DNA of 64,000 nucleotides from Edwardsiella piscicida (GTDB lineage Bacteria; Pseudomonadota; Gammaproteobacteria; Enterobacterales; Enterobacteriaceae). The notes under the pieces were generated by a model. It searched no databases. It had not been told where the DNA came from and was given only the letters and a program-made list of their open reading frames with translations. The translations under genes were made by a program, and so were the position numbers. Below, in pieces: positions 10,172 to 18,950 of the stretch. The DNA is taken from the NCBI RefSeq assembly GCF_001896205.1, contig NZ_MPNU01000001.1:2522240-2586239 (forward strand), read 5' to 3'. Each line of letters begins with the position of its first letter. Positions within the stretch are counted from its first letter, which is position 1.

Positions 10172-10750
10172 GAAATCCTCTTCATGGAAACGCAGACACT
10201 AATTTTTAACGATAAGGCGAAGCGCTGACTAATAACTAATTGAGATATCACCCCACGATATAATCAGAGAAAAGTAATAAACGATGCCTCGACGTCCATA
10301 GACGCCCCACGCAGCCGGCATAAACCGCCGACTATTACTGGTATTACAATAGATTACCTATGTATACCGCGACGATAGCCGCAGGCGCAAAGGTATGAAC
10401 TGAATAGGCTGCCTAAGCATATTCGGTAATTATTCAGCTGTCAAAACATCCTATCTGAATGATGGTGCAATAAAAGCTATTGACTCCACTAGGGAGCTAA
10501 TCAGTGTCATGCTTATTATTTTTTCTTTAAATTAGATAGCAACAGCAGCAAATTAAAATACTCTTTTTTGCCGAGATAAATACGAACTTCGTATTAGTTA
10601 CAAACTAAAAGAGTCAGACAAGAATAAAGTGCTAGAAAAAAGCAATAGCCTGTCAATCGTGATTTTATTTTTTAAAGGTGAGATTTTTCCGTTCTGTGAT
10701 GCATCCCATCACGCGGCGGAATGATGTCCATCCAAAAACAAGGAGTTGTC
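10172..10750. promoter_or_regulatory. AT-rich divergent regulatory region between CsgD-like gene and fimbrial operon
   Basis: There is no gene in these 580 bases. The sequence is much richer in A and T than its neighbours and should hold the promoters of both the regulator (-) and the pilin operon (+). An AAGGAG ribosome-binding site precedes the pilin ATG. I did not find a convincing single operator by eye. Confidence 0.55.
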
Positions 10751-11272
10751 ATGAATAACGGTATTATTTCCATAGCGATGTTAAGCGGCCTTTTTATTTC
10801 ATCAGCAGTATTTGCCGCCTCCAGCCCCTCGGGTCAGCTGCGGATTCAGGGCGAAATCGTGGGCGCCTCCTGCACGATGCAAAACTCAGATCAGCTGCTC
10901 CAGCTGCCGCTGGTCGGCGCCGATCAGTTTATTGACGTCAATCCGGGTGAGATTTATACCGGCGCCTCCGCGCAGGCCGATATCAACATCGTCTGCAGCG
11001 GCTATGAGGGGGATACCCTGACGCTCAGCTTCGCCAATAGCAACATGACAGACAAAGGCGTGATCACCCCGACCAACGGCGCCGAAACCGGCGTCGGCTT
11101 TCAGCTGAAGGTCAATGATACGCTGATCAATGGCTATAACACCCAACACACGCTAACCGGTACGGACGGCAGCTATGTCCTGCCCATCACCGCCTACTAC
11201 CACAAAGTCGGCGACATTGTGAACAAAGGCCCGGTGAGCTCCGCCGTCACCTACACCATCACCCACGATTAA
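10751..11272 (+). CDS. Fimbrial major subunit (pilin)
   Basis: A 173-residue pilin, first gene of the second chaperone-usher operon. The signal peptide ends SSAVFA. One Cys is in GASCTMQN and the second in NIVCSGYEG, fitting the pilin disulfide. The C-terminal beta-strand YTITHD and the preceding YYHKVG repeat the penultimate-tyrosine pattern of chaperone-recognised subunits. The ATG at 10751 is chosen because AAGGAG sits just upstream and the signal peptide starts there; ATGs at 10721 and 10724 have no such site. A hairpin separates it from the chaperone gene. Confidence 0.88.
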   Translation: MNNGIISIAMLSGLFISSAVFAASSPSGQLRIQGEIVGASCTMQNSDQLLQLPLVGADQFIDVNPGEIYTGASAQADINIVCSGYEGDTLTLSFANSNMTDKGVITPTNGAETGVGFQLKVNDTLINGYNTQHTLTGTDGSYVLPITAYYHKVGDIVNKGPVSSAVTYTITHD

Positions 11273-11283
11273 CCTTAACCTCC

Positions 11284-11303
11284 GGGACTCCGCAGGGAGT
11301 CCC
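11284..11303 (+). repeat. Intercistronic hairpin after pilin gene
   Basis: GGGACTCC (11284-11291) pairs exactly with GGAGTCCC (11296-11303) over a 4-base loop, 11 bases after the pilin stop. There is no clean T-tract, so an mRNA 3'-end stabiliser is more likely than a full terminator. Confidence 0.65.
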
Positions 11304-11322
11304 TATTCCCTTTGGTGACCCT

Positions 11323-12015
11323 ATGAAGAAAGCTCTGCTCGCCCTGCTGTGCGCCATCGCCGCCTGGCCAGCCTGCGCCACCATCGTGATTTACGGCACG
11401 CGGATTGTCTACCCGGCCCAGCGCCAGGAGATCACCGTTCAGCTGGCCAACCGCGGTGATAAAAGCGCCCTGATCCAATCCTGGATCGATGAGGGAGACC
11501 CCAACGTCCCCCCCGAAGAAGTTAAGGCCCCCTTCCTGCTGACGCCGCCAATCGCCACCGTCACGGCCGGTAACGGCCAGCAGCTGCGGATTCGGGCCCT
11601 GCCCAACGCCCTGCCGCAGGATCGGGAGTCGCTGTTTTACCTCAACGTGATCGATATTCCGCCGGATAACCCGGCGCGCAGCGGCAACCTGCTCAAGCTG
11701 GCGATGCAAAACCGCATCAAGCTGTTCTACCGTCCCCAGGGGATCACCGCGCTTGACGAAAAAGCCATCGCTCAGCTCTCCGCCCGCCGCGATGCGCAGG
11801 GGGTGACGCTGGATAACCGTTCGCCTAACCACATCACGATTACCGCGCTCGGCGCCGGTGAACGGGCGCCGCTGCTAAAGACAACCCTGATGCTGGCCCC
11901 CTTTTCCCAACGGCACATCGCCAGCGCCGGCCTGCCGGGCGGGGTCTCCACGCTGACCCTCTCTTATCTGAATGACTATGGCGTAAAGCGTCAGCAGGCC
12001 ATTCCCCTTAACTAA
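11323..12015 (+). CDS. Periplasmic fimbrial chaperone (PapD-like)
   Basis: A 230-residue two-domain immunoglobulin-like chaperone with signal peptide (ALLALLCAIAAWPACA). Family marks are ALPQDRESLFYLNVIDIPP, MQNRIKLFYRPQGI, and in the second domain LDNRSPNHITITALG with LSYLNDYG near the end. It should fold the pilin at 10751 and the tip subunit at 14508, and hand them to the usher that begins 20 bases downstream. It is clearly different from the chaperone at 592-1308, so the two operons are not a recent duplication. Confidence 0.93.
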   Translation: MKKALLALLCAIAAWPACATIVIYGTRIVYPAQRQEITVQLANRGDKSALIQSWIDEGDPNVPPEEVKAPFLLTPPIATVTAGNGQQLRIRALPNALPQDRESLFYLNVIDIPPDNPARSGNLLKLAMQNRIKLFYRPQGITALDEKAIAQLSARRDAQGVTLDNRSPNHITITALGAGERAPLLKTTLMLAPFSQRHIASAGLPGGVSTLTLSYLNDYGVKRQQAIPLN

Positions 12016-12035
12016 CTTGCACGAGTGAGGCACGG

Positions 12036-14489
12036 ATGCTCAGGTTAAACGCCATTACCCTCTCCCTGGCCCTACTGTTTCCCGCGGCCTACGCCGTGGC
12101 CAGCGCGACAGATACCTTCGATACCCACTTTCTTAAGGGCACGGCGAAAGACCGCCAGCTGAGTCAGATGACGCTGGACCCCAATGCGCCCTACCCCGGC
12201 GACTATCCGTTGGACATCATGGTCAACGGCGAATGGCGCGGCGTGTATACACTGACCGTCAGCCAACGGCCCGACAACACCTGTCTGAGCGAGTCGCAGC
12301 TGCGCGGGCTGGGTATTAAGCTCCCCGCGTCGCCGAGGGATACGCGCTGTATTCCGCTGCGCCAGGCGCTGCACGGCGGCAGCTACCGCTTTAACACCGG
12401 CCTCCTGCAGCTGGATCTGACCGTGCCACAGGCCTTCGTGATCGGCAGAGAAAAGGGCTATATCGCCCCAGAAAGCTGGGATCGCGGCATCAACGCCTTC
12501 TTCACCAGCTATAACGCCAGCTACTACTATAGCGACTACCGCGGCAGCGGCCACAGCAGCAATACCTATCTCAACCTTAACAGCGGTCTGAACCTGTTCG
12601 GTTGGCAGCTGCGCGCCGCCACCAGCTATAATCAGCGCGATACCCAGCGCGGTGACTGGAGCAGCAACAGCGCCTATCTGCAGCGCAGCTTTGCCCCGAT
12701 CAACGGGGTGCTGCGCGTCGGCGACATGTACAGCGCCTCCGATCTGTTTACCGGCGTGCGCTTTCACGGCGTCCGTCTGTATAGCGATCTGCGCATGCTG
12801 CCCAGCTCCAAGCAGAACTTCACCCCGCTGGTGCGCGGCGTAGCCCAGAGCAACGCGCTGGTCACCGTCGAGCAAAACGATATCATCGTCTATCGCAAAG
12901 AGGTGCCGGCGGGGCCGTTCTCTATCGAAGATCTGCAGCTGGTCGGCGGCGGCGGCGATCTCAACGTCAGCGTGCAGGAGGCGGACGGACGCATCAATCG
13001 CTTTATTGTTCCCTACTCCTCCCTGCCTAACATGCTGCAGCCGGGGGTTGGCAAGTACGATCTGGCGGTGGGGAAAACCTACCTCAATGACATCAACGAT
13101 CAGCGCGGCTTTTTTCAGGGCAGCTACCAACACGGTCTCAACAGCCTGCTGACCCTCTACGGCGGCGCCCAGGCCAGCCAGGATTACTATGCGCTACTGC
13201 TGGGCAACGGCCTTAACACGGCCATCGGCGCCTTCTCGCTGGATATCACCCACTCCGCCAGCCGCCTGACGGATCGCGGCGAACAGCGCGGGCAAAGTTA
13301 CCAGATAGCCTACAACAAATACCTGACCGCCACGGCGACCCAGTTTTCGCTGGCCGCCTACCGCTACTCGTCACGCCACTACCGCACCCTGAGCGATCAT
13401 CTCTATCTTAATGACAACCGCGGCAGCCCGACCCGCGACTGGGACTATTACCGCTACGATCCGGGCCGTAAGAATAACTATGCCATCAACCTGAGCCAGA
13501 CGCTGCCGCAGGGCTGGGGCTCCGTGTTCTTCTCCGGCACCTGGCGCGACTACTGGGGCGACGGCGCCCGTCGCCAGGATTATCAGGTGAGCTACAGCAA
13601 CAGCTGGCAGCAGCTCAGCTATACCCTGGCCGCCAGCCAGACCTACGATCAGGGGCTGAACAGCGACCGCCGTTTCTATCTCTACTTCACCCTGCCGCTG
13701 AGCGTTGGCGAACCGCGACGCACCCTGTATCTCTCGAACGCCACCACCTTCGATCGCGATGGCTACCAGTCCAACAACGCCTCTCTGAGCGGCTACGCCG
13801 GCGAGTGGCAGCAGTTTAACTACAGCGTCAGCCTCAATAACCAACGTCAGGATCGCCTCACCGCGCTGGGCACCAACCTCAGCTATCGGGCCCGCTCGGC
13901 GACCCTGAGCGCCAGCTACAGCCAGTCGCAGGATTACCGTCAGACCAGCGCCGGCATCAGCGGCGGCGTGCTGGCCTATCGCGGCGGCGTGCTGTTCAGC
14001 AACGCCCTGACGGACACCATGGCGATCGTCGATGCCCCGGGGCTGCGCGACGCCAGCGTCAATGGCTATGGCTACCACGCGACCAACGGCGCCGGCCAGG
14101 CGCTCTACGCCGCCCTGACCCCCTACCGCGAAAACAGCCTGCGTCTGACGCCGTCGCCGCAGGACGATACGGTGGAGCTACAGGGGAACATGCAGAAGCG
14201 GGTGCCCTATGAAGGCGCCGTCGTGCTGGCGCGCTTCGAGACCGATACGCGCCAACGCTTCTACTTTAAGGCGCGCCGTGCCGACGGTGCGCCGCTCGGC
14301 TTCGGCTATCCGGTCAACGGCCTCGACGGGGAGGCCCTGGGGCTGGTCGGTCAGGGCGGCATGATCTCCCTGCGCAGCGACACGCTGCCGGCGCAGGTGA
14401 CGGTACCGCTGGATCCGCAGGCGGGCACCCGCTGCACCCTTACCCTCTCAGCCGCCACGCTGAGCAGTCAAACCCACCTTTGCCGCTGA
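12036..14489 (+). CDS. Outer-membrane fimbrial usher
   Basis: An 817-residue usher with signal peptide (LSLALLFPAAYAVA). The N-terminal domain starts TFDTHFLKG and carries a Cys pair (TCLSESQ ... DTRCIPL). The plug/barrel region includes TPLVRGVAQSNALVTVEQND and AGPFSIEDLQLVGGGGDLNV. The C-terminal domains are marked by YEGAVVLARFETDTRQ, and two Cys lie near the C-terminus. It forms the secretion pore of the second operon. Its length is within the usual range. Confidence 0.94.
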   Translation: MLRLNAITLSLALLFPAAYAVASATDTFDTHFLKGTAKDRQLSQMTLDPNAPYPGDYPLDIMVNGEWRGVYTLTVSQRPDNTCLSESQLRGLGIKLPASPRDTRCIPLRQALHGGSYRFNTGLLQLDLTVPQAFVIGREKGYIAPESWDRGINAFFTSYNASYYYSDYRGSGHSSNTYLNLNSGLNLFGWQLRAATSYNQRDTQRGDWSSNSAYLQRSFAPINGVLRVGDMYSASDLFTGVRFHGVRLYSDLRMLPSSKQNFTPLVRGVAQSNALVTVEQNDIIVYRKEVPAGPFSIEDLQLVGGGGDLNVSVQEADGRINRFIVPYSSLPNMLQPGVGKYDLAVGKTYLNDINDQRGFFQGSYQHGLNSLLTLYGGAQASQDYYALLLGNGLNTAIGAFSLDITHSASRLTDRGEQRGQSYQIAYNKYLTATATQFSLAAYRYSSRHYRTLSDHLYLNDNRGSPTRDWDYYRYDPGRKNNYAINLSQTLPQGWGSVFFSGTWRDYWGDGARRQDYQVSYSNSWQQLSYTLAASQTYDQGLNSDRRFYLYFTLPLSVGEPRRTLYLSNATTFDRDGYQSNNASLSGYAGEWQQFNYSVSLNNQRQDRLTALGTNLSYRARSATLSASYSQSQDYRQTSAGISGGVLAYRGGVLFSNALTDTMAIVDAPGLRDASVNGYGYHATNGAGQALYAALTPYRENSLRLTPSPQDDTVELQGNMQKRVPYEGAVVLARFETDTRQRFYFKARRADGAPLGFGYPVNGLDGEALGLVGQGGMISLRSDTLPAQVTVPLDPQAGTRCTLTLSAATLSSQTHLCR

Positions 14490-14507
14490 GTCTGATGAGG
14501 TTACATC

Positions 14508-15539
14508 ATGAAATATCGCCGTTATCTTTTTACCGCCCTGCTGCTACTCAGCGGCCCGGCGCTCTCCTGGTGCAAGCTAGCGAGTCCGGGCTCGGAGAGC
14601 CAGCTGGGGCAGGTACGGATGAGTAATCAGGATATGTCTTCCAGCGGGCAGCAGGTGTCTGTCCCGCTGCCGCTGTTCAGCAAGCAAACCGTATGTGACG
14701 ACTACAGTGAGGAGCAAAACGAAGTGCATCTCGGCACGCCCTACGAACGGGGCGTCGTGGTCAAGTTCTATGACAACGTCTTTATCGAGATCCGCGTCCA
14801 GACGCCGCCCAAGGCAACCATCAAGCTACCAAAGGGCAGCTATACGGCGGCGCAGTTTCTCGATCAGATCACCGTCACCGCCAGGCAGGTCGCCCCCGCC
14901 CAGACCGATCGGGTCGCCCCAAAAGGGCAGTATCTGCTGGAGTCCGCGATGGTGATCAGCGCCGGCAGCGGTTCATCCGGCTCTCTGCTGGAGTTTCTCC
15001 GGCGTCTCCTCGCGTTTCTCTTCACCGGGAAATGGCCCGCATCGGAAAACGATCTGTACCTAGTGAATCTGAATCTGACGCTGGACTACCGCGCGACCAC
15101 CTGCCAGTTTACGGACACCCTGCTCACGCTGCCGCCCGTCTCCATCAGCGACCTGACGCAGAGCGGCGCGATCGCCAGCGCGATCGCCGACCACACCCTG
15201 GTCGCCCAATGCGACCAACTGAGCGGGGCGCAGACCAACCGCACCCTGCAGGTGACCCTGAGCAGCGACACGCTGCTGCCGGAGAATCCCCGCGTCGTGC
15301 GGCCGCACTCGGGGCCGGGCGGCGTCGGGTTTATTCTGTACGACGAACAGCAGCAGCCCATCACGCTGAGCGGCTCAGCGGCTCAGCCCAGCGTCATCCG
15401 GCTGATCCCCCAGTGGACGACGCTGCCTGAGCAGGGATTCAGCATCCCCATCCGCGCCGGTTACTACCTCTACGACCGTCGCCAGGTGCAGCCCGGTCAG
15501 CTAGAGGCCAACGTCACCATCAACATCGACTACGACTAA
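14508..15539 (+). CDS. Fimbrial tip adhesin-type subunit
   Basis: A 343-residue secreted protein (signal peptide ending GPALSW), last gene of the operon, 18 bases after the usher. The N-terminal half (to about residue 185) is not recognisable as a known lectin domain. The C-terminal half from about residue 190 (NLTLDYRATTCQFTDTLLTL, then VAQCDQLSG) is pilin-like with its Cys pair and ends VTINIDYD. A two-domain subunit in this place is most simply the tip adhesin. The ligand is unknown. Confidence 0.75.
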   Translation: MKYRRYLFTALLLLSGPALSWCKLASPGSESQLGQVRMSNQDMSSSGQQVSVPLPLFSKQTVCDDYSEEQNEVHLGTPYERGVVVKFYDNVFIEIRVQTPPKATIKLPKGSYTAAQFLDQITVTARQVAPAQTDRVAPKGQYLLESAMVISAGSGSSGSLLEFLRRLLAFLFTGKWPASENDLYLVNLNLTLDYRATTCQFTDTLLTLPPVSISDLTQSGAIASAIADHTLVAQCDQLSGAQTNRTLQVTLSSDTLLPENPRVVRPHSGPGGVGFILYDEQQQPITLSGSAAQPSVIRLIPQWTTLPEQGFSIPIRAGYYLYDRRQVQPGQLEANVTINIDYD

Positions 15540-15549
15540 TACGACGGTC

Positions 15550-15650
15550 GGGCGGCCCCTGGCCGCCCGCGCCGCCTTAGCACACCCTTTCGCCCCGCGC
15601 CAGCCGACGAACCCTAACCCGATATCGTTCTCTTTCTGAGCGGTTAGGGT
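15550..15650 (+). repeat. Two inverted repeats at the end of the fimbrial operon
   Basis: GGGCGGCC/GGCCGCCC (15550-15568, 3-base loop) lies 11 bases after the tip-subunit stop. ACCCTAACC (15611-15619) and GGTTAGGGT (15642-15650) form a perfect 9-base repeat with a 22-base spacer. Neither has a T-tract. The first may end the fimbrial transcript by another route; the second is close to the artP promoter region. Confidence 0.5.
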
Positions 15651-15678
15651 GCATATTCTTAAATTTTAACCCACCAAT

Positions 15679-15696
15679 ATTGCATAGTTATTCTGA
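15679..15696 (+). promoter_or_regulatory. Possible ArgR box upstream of artP
   Basis: ATTGCATAGTTATTCTGA resembles the 18-base ARG box (consensus core TGAAT-A-WW-A-TTCA) and lies 45 bases before the artP start. A second, tandem box at the usual 3-base spacing is not clear, so regulation may be weaker than for artJ. Confidence 0.45.
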
Positions 15697-15740
15697 TGAA
15701 GTTACTCTTTGCCTTATCAATGGCTATTCAGATTAAGCGC

Positions 15741-16469
15741 ATGAGTATTCAAATCGACGGCATTAACTGCTACTACGGCGCACACCAGGCGCTGTTTGAT
15801 ATTACCCTGGCGTGCCCGGCCGGCGAGACGCTGGTTCTGCTTGGGCCGAGCGGCGCGGGAAAAAGCTCCCTGCTGCGGGTGTTAAACCTGCTGGAGATGC
15901 CGCGCTCCGGCGCCCTGAGCATCGCCGGCCACCAGTTTGACTTTCGCCAGCCGCCGGGGGAGAACGCTATCCGCGATCTGCGCCGCAACGTCGGCATGGT
16001 GTTCCAGCAGTACAACCTGTGGCCACACCTGACGGTGATGCAAAATCTGATCGAGGCCCCCTGCCGGGTGCTGGGACTGTCGAAAGAGGCGGCGCGGGCG
16101 CGGGCCGAAAAACTGCTGCAGCGCCTGCGTCTGAGCGAGTTCGTGGCGCGCTACCCACTGCACCTCTCCGGTGGTCAACAGCAGCGCGTCGCCATTGCCC
16201 GCGCGCTGATGATGGAGCCGCAGGTACTGCTGTTCGACGAGCCGACCGCCGCGCTGGATCCGGAGATCACCGCGCAGATCGTCAGCATTATTCACGAGCT
16301 GGCCGAAACCGGGATCACCCAGGTGATCGTGACCCACGAAGTGGAGGTCGCGCGCAAAACCGCCAGCCGCGTTGTCTATATGGAGCAGGGTCGCATTATT
16401 GAACAGGGCGATGCCAGCCACTTTAGTGATCCGCAGACCAGTGCGTTTGCCGGATATCTGTCCCACTGA
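15741..16469 (+). CDS. artP: Arginine ABC transporter ATP-binding protein
   Basis: A 242-residue cytoplasmic ATPase that drives arginine uptake with ArtQ, ArtM and the periplasmic proteins ArtI and ArtJ. Walker A is GPSGAGKSS (residues 35-43), the signature is [15 protein letters not shown], Walker B is [13 protein letters not shown], and the switch His is in [10 protein letters not shown]. The start at 15741 ([16 protein letters not shown]) matches E. coli ArtP exactly in position; the in-frame ATG at 15696 adds a hydrophobic leader not found in the family. It is the first gene of the artPIQM operon. Confidence 0.96.
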   Translation: MSIQIDGINCYYGAHQALFDITLACPAGETLVLLGPSGAGKSSLLRVLNLLEMPRSGALSIAGHQFDFRQPPGENAIRDLRRNVGMVFQQYNLWPHLTVMQNLIEAPCRVLGLSKEAARARAEKLLQRLRLSEFVARYPLHLSGGQQQRVAIARALMMEPQVLLFDEPTAALDPEITAQIVSIIHELAETGITQVIVTHEVEVARKTASRVVYMEQGRIIEQGDASHFSDPQTSAFAGYLSH

Positions 16470-16507
16470 TGGCCCGCGAGGCCAAGCGTAACCCGTTGGA
16501 GTCTGCG

Positions 16508-17239
16508 ATGAAAAAAATCATAATTGCTGCGATGTTAGCCGGTATCAGCGTCTCTGCCACCGCGGCGCAAACCATCCGTTTTGCCGCCGAAGCCTCGTAT
16601 CCACCGTTCGAATTTATGGATGCGCAGAATAAAATGCAGGGCTTTGACGTCGATCTGGCCAACGCCATCTGCCAGCAGATGAAGGCCACCTGTACCTTCA
16701 GCAACCAGTCCTTCGACAGCCTGATCCCCAGTCTGAAGTTCAAGCGCGTCGATGCGGTGATCTCCGGCATGGACATCACGCCGGAGCGGCAGAAGCAGGT
16801 CGACTTCTCCCAGCCCTACTATGACAACTCCGCGCTGTTCATCGCCGAAAAAGGCAAGGTGGCCGACGTGGCCGCGCTGAAAGGCAAGCGCGTCGGGATC
16901 CAGAACGGCACCACCCATCAAAAATACCTGATGGACAAACACCCCGAGCTGACGCCGGTACCCTATGACAGCTACCAGAACGCCATCCTCGACCTGAAGA
17001 ATGGCCGTATCGATGCGGTGTTCGGCGACACGGCGGTGGTCAATGAGTGGATGAAGCAAAACCCCAATCTGGCGCCGGTCGGAACGAAGGTCACCGATGC
17101 CGACTACTTCGGCACCGGCCTGGGGATCGCCGTTCGCAAGGGCAACGGCCCGCTGCTGGAGCAGTTCAACGCGGCGCTGAACCAGCTCAAGCAGGATGGC
17201 CAGTACCAGGCTATCTATAACAAGTGGTTTCAGAAGTAA
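16508..17239 (+). CDS. artI: Arginine-binding periplasmic protein 1
   Basis: A 243-residue solute-binding protein with signal peptide ending SVSATAA. It has the family-3 binding-protein marks FAAEASYPPFEFMDAQ, GFDVDLANAI, VISGMDITPERQKQVDFSQP and RVGIQNGTTHQKYL. It captures its ligand in the periplasm for ArtQM/ArtP. The ATG at 16508 starts the signal peptide, preceded by GGAGTCTGCG; an upstream in-frame ATG at 16469 overlaps the artP stop and gives a non-signal N-terminus. It is a clear paralogue of artJ at 18951. Confidence 0.94.
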   Translation: MKKIIIAAMLAGISVSATAAQTIRFAAEASYPPFEFMDAQNKMQGFDVDLANAICQQMKATCTFSNQSFDSLIPSLKFKRVDAVISGMDITPERQKQVDFSQPYYDNSALFIAEKGKVADVAALKGKRVGIQNGTTHQKYLMDKHPELTPVPYDSYQNAILDLKNGRIDAVFGDTAVVNEWMKQNPNLAPVGTKVTDADYFGTGLGIAVRKGNGPLLEQFNAALNQLKQDGQYQAIYNKWFQK

Positions 17240-17293
17240 CCACCGGAAGCGCCAGTAGTGCCTATCTCCGTAGGCGTTATGGTTAGGATCATC

Positions 17294-17313
17294 CAGGCGG
17301 CGCGGGCCGCCTG
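17294..17313 (+). repeat. Hairpin between binding-protein and permease genes
   Basis: CAGGCGGC (17294-17301) and GCCGCCTG (17306-17313) form a perfect stem with a 4-base loop in the artI-artQ gap. I infer a structure that protects artI mRNA, giving more binding protein than permease, as is common in ABC import operons. Confidence 0.6.
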
Positions 17314-17332
17314 ATGGGATAGGCGTCATGCA

Positions 17333-18049
17333 ATGATTGAATTGACCCCCTTATTACATGCCGCCGGCATCACTGTCGGTCTGGCCCTCTGCTCCCTGCT
17401 GCTCGGCCTGGTGCTCGCCATGCTGTTCGCCGTATGGGAATCTGTCCGCTGTCGTCCGCTGGCGCTGCTGGGCACCGCCTGGGTTACCCTGCTGCGCGGA
17501 CTGCCGGAGATCTTGGTGGTGCTGTTTATCTACTTCGGCTCGTCTCAGATGCTGCTGTGGATCTCCGACGGCATCGACCTGAATCTGGGCTTTACCACGC
17601 TGCGGCTGCAGCTGAATATCGAGAACTTCGAAGTCAGCCCGTTCCTGTGCGGCGTGCTGGCGCTGGCGCTGCTCTACGCCGCCTATGGTTCTCAGACCCT
17701 GCGCGGTGCGCTGAAGGCCGTACCGCAGGGGCAGCGCGAGGCCGGAATGGCGCTGGGGCTGAGTAAAACCCATATTTTCTTCCGCCTGGTGATGCCGCAG
17801 ATGTGGCGTCACGCCCTGCCGGGGCTGGGCAACCAGTGGCTGGTGCTGCTCAAGGATACCGCGCTGGTTTCACTGATCAGCGTTAACGATCTGATGCTGC
17901 AGACCAAGAGCATCGCCACCCGTACCCAGGAGCCCTTTACCTGGTACTGCGTCGCGGCGGCGATCTACCTGGTGATCACCCTGTTCAGCCAATACATTCT
18001 CAAGCGTATTGAGCTGCGTACCACCCGCTTTGAACGGAGTGCCGCATAA
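17333..18049 (+). CDS. artQ: Arginine ABC transporter permease
   Basis: A 238-residue inner-membrane permease of the HisMQ family with about five membrane segments. The conserved EAA loop is [25 protein letters not shown]. The start [19 protein letters not shown] resembles E. coli ArtQ. It pairs with ArtM to form the channel. The stop TAA shares its last A with the ATG of artM (overlap of one base), which suggests coupled translation. Confidence 0.95.
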   Translation: MIELTPLLHAAGITVGLALCSLLLGLVLAMLFAVWESVRCRPLALLGTAWVTLLRGLPEILVVLFIYFGSSQMLLWISDGIDLNLGFTTLRLQLNIENFEVSPFLCGVLALALLYAAYGSQTLRGALKAVPQGQREAGMALGLSKTHIFFRLVMPQMWRHALPGLGNQWLVLLKDTALVSLISVNDLMLQTKSIATRTQEPFTWYCVAAAIYLVITLFSQYILKRIELRTTRFERSAA

Positions 18050-18717
18050 TGTTGAGCTATATTCCGGATCTGCTGCAGGGGCTGCATACCAGCCTATCTC
18101 TCACCGTGGTCTCCCTGCTGGTCGCCCTGGCGCTGGCGCTGTGCTTTACCGTGATCCTGACCCTGCGACCGCTGATCCTGACGCCGCTGGTGCAGGGCTA
18201 CATCACCCTGTTTACCGGTACGCCGCTGCTGGTGCAGATTTTCCTGATCTACTACGGCCCCGGGCAGTTTACCTGGATCCGCGACACCCCCTGGCTGTGG
18301 AGCGCCCTATCGCAGCCCTGGCTGTGCGCCATGCTGGCGCTGGCGCTCAACAGCGCCGCCTACAGCACCCAGCTGTTTTACGGCGCGATGCGCGCCATCC
18401 CCAACGGCCAGTGGCAATCCTGCGCGGCGCTGGGCATGTCTAAGGCTCAAACCCTGCGGATCCTGCTGCCCTATGCCTTTAAGCGCGCGCTATCCTCTTA
18501 CTCCAACGAGGTGGTGCTGATCTTTAAAAGCACGTCGCTGGCCTACACCATCACCCTGATGGAGGTGATGGGCTATGCCCAGCAGCTGTATGGACGCACC
18601 TACGACGTGATGGTCTTCGGCGCCGCCGGCCTGGTCTATCTGTGCGTCAACGGTCTATTGACGCTGATGATGCGCATGATTGAGCGCAGAGCGCTGGCGT
18701 TTGAGCAGCGCAGCTAA
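18049..18717 (+). CDS. artM: Arginine ABC transporter permease
   Basis: A 222-residue inner-membrane permease, partner of ArtQ. It has the binding-protein-dependent transport motif GQWQSCAALGMSKAQTLRILLP and several hydrophobic spans (LTVVSLLVALALALCF at the N-terminus). It is the last gene of artPIQM; a strong intrinsic terminator follows 16 bases after its stop. Confidence 0.95.
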   Translation: MLSYIPDLLQGLHTSLSLTVVSLLVALALALCFTVILTLRPLILTPLVQGYITLFTGTPLLVQIFLIYYGPGQFTWIRDTPWLWSALSQPWLCAMLALALNSAAYSTQLFYGAMRAIPNGQWQSCAALGMSKAQTLRILLPYAFKRALSSYSNEVVLIFKSTSLAYTITLMEVMGYAQQLYGRTYDVMVFGAAGLVYLCVNGLLTLMMRMIERRALAFEQRS

Positions 18718-18733
18718 ACTGTTCAACACATTG

Positions 18734-18761
18734 AAAGGTCGGTTATTACCGACCTTTTTTT
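18734..18761 (+). terminator. Intrinsic terminator of artPIQM
   Basis: AAAGGTCGGT and ACCGACCTTT form a perfect 10-base stem with a TATT loop, followed by a run of T. Confidence 0.93.
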
Positions 18762-18782
18762 ACATCCAACAAAAAACACAGA

Positions 18783-18821
18783 AAAATATATTTATCCATA
18801 TCTATTGCATAATAATTCACT
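18783..18821 (+). promoter_or_regulatory. Tandem ArgR boxes upstream of artJ
   Basis: ATTGCATAATAATTCACT (18804-18821) is a good ARG box. A weaker 18-base box (18783-18800, right half TTATCCAT) precedes it with the characteristic 3-base gap. E. coli artJ is known to be repressed by ArgR with arginine, so the same control is expected here. Confidence 0.65.
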
Positions 18822-18950
18822 CAATGGCACATTCAACTCCAGCCCCTCGCCTACGCCGTCGCGCCGATCGTTCCCGGCGCGAGCCCCAGGCAGAGGGGAA
18901 TCGACAGACGCCCTCTATTCCTCGGGATTAGCCTTGTACAGGAGTTAAGC

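Noticed and set aside
12072-13133. A 353-codon frame opposite the second usher gene
   Set aside because: It is a composition artefact of the high-GC usher codons with no ribosome site or family features.
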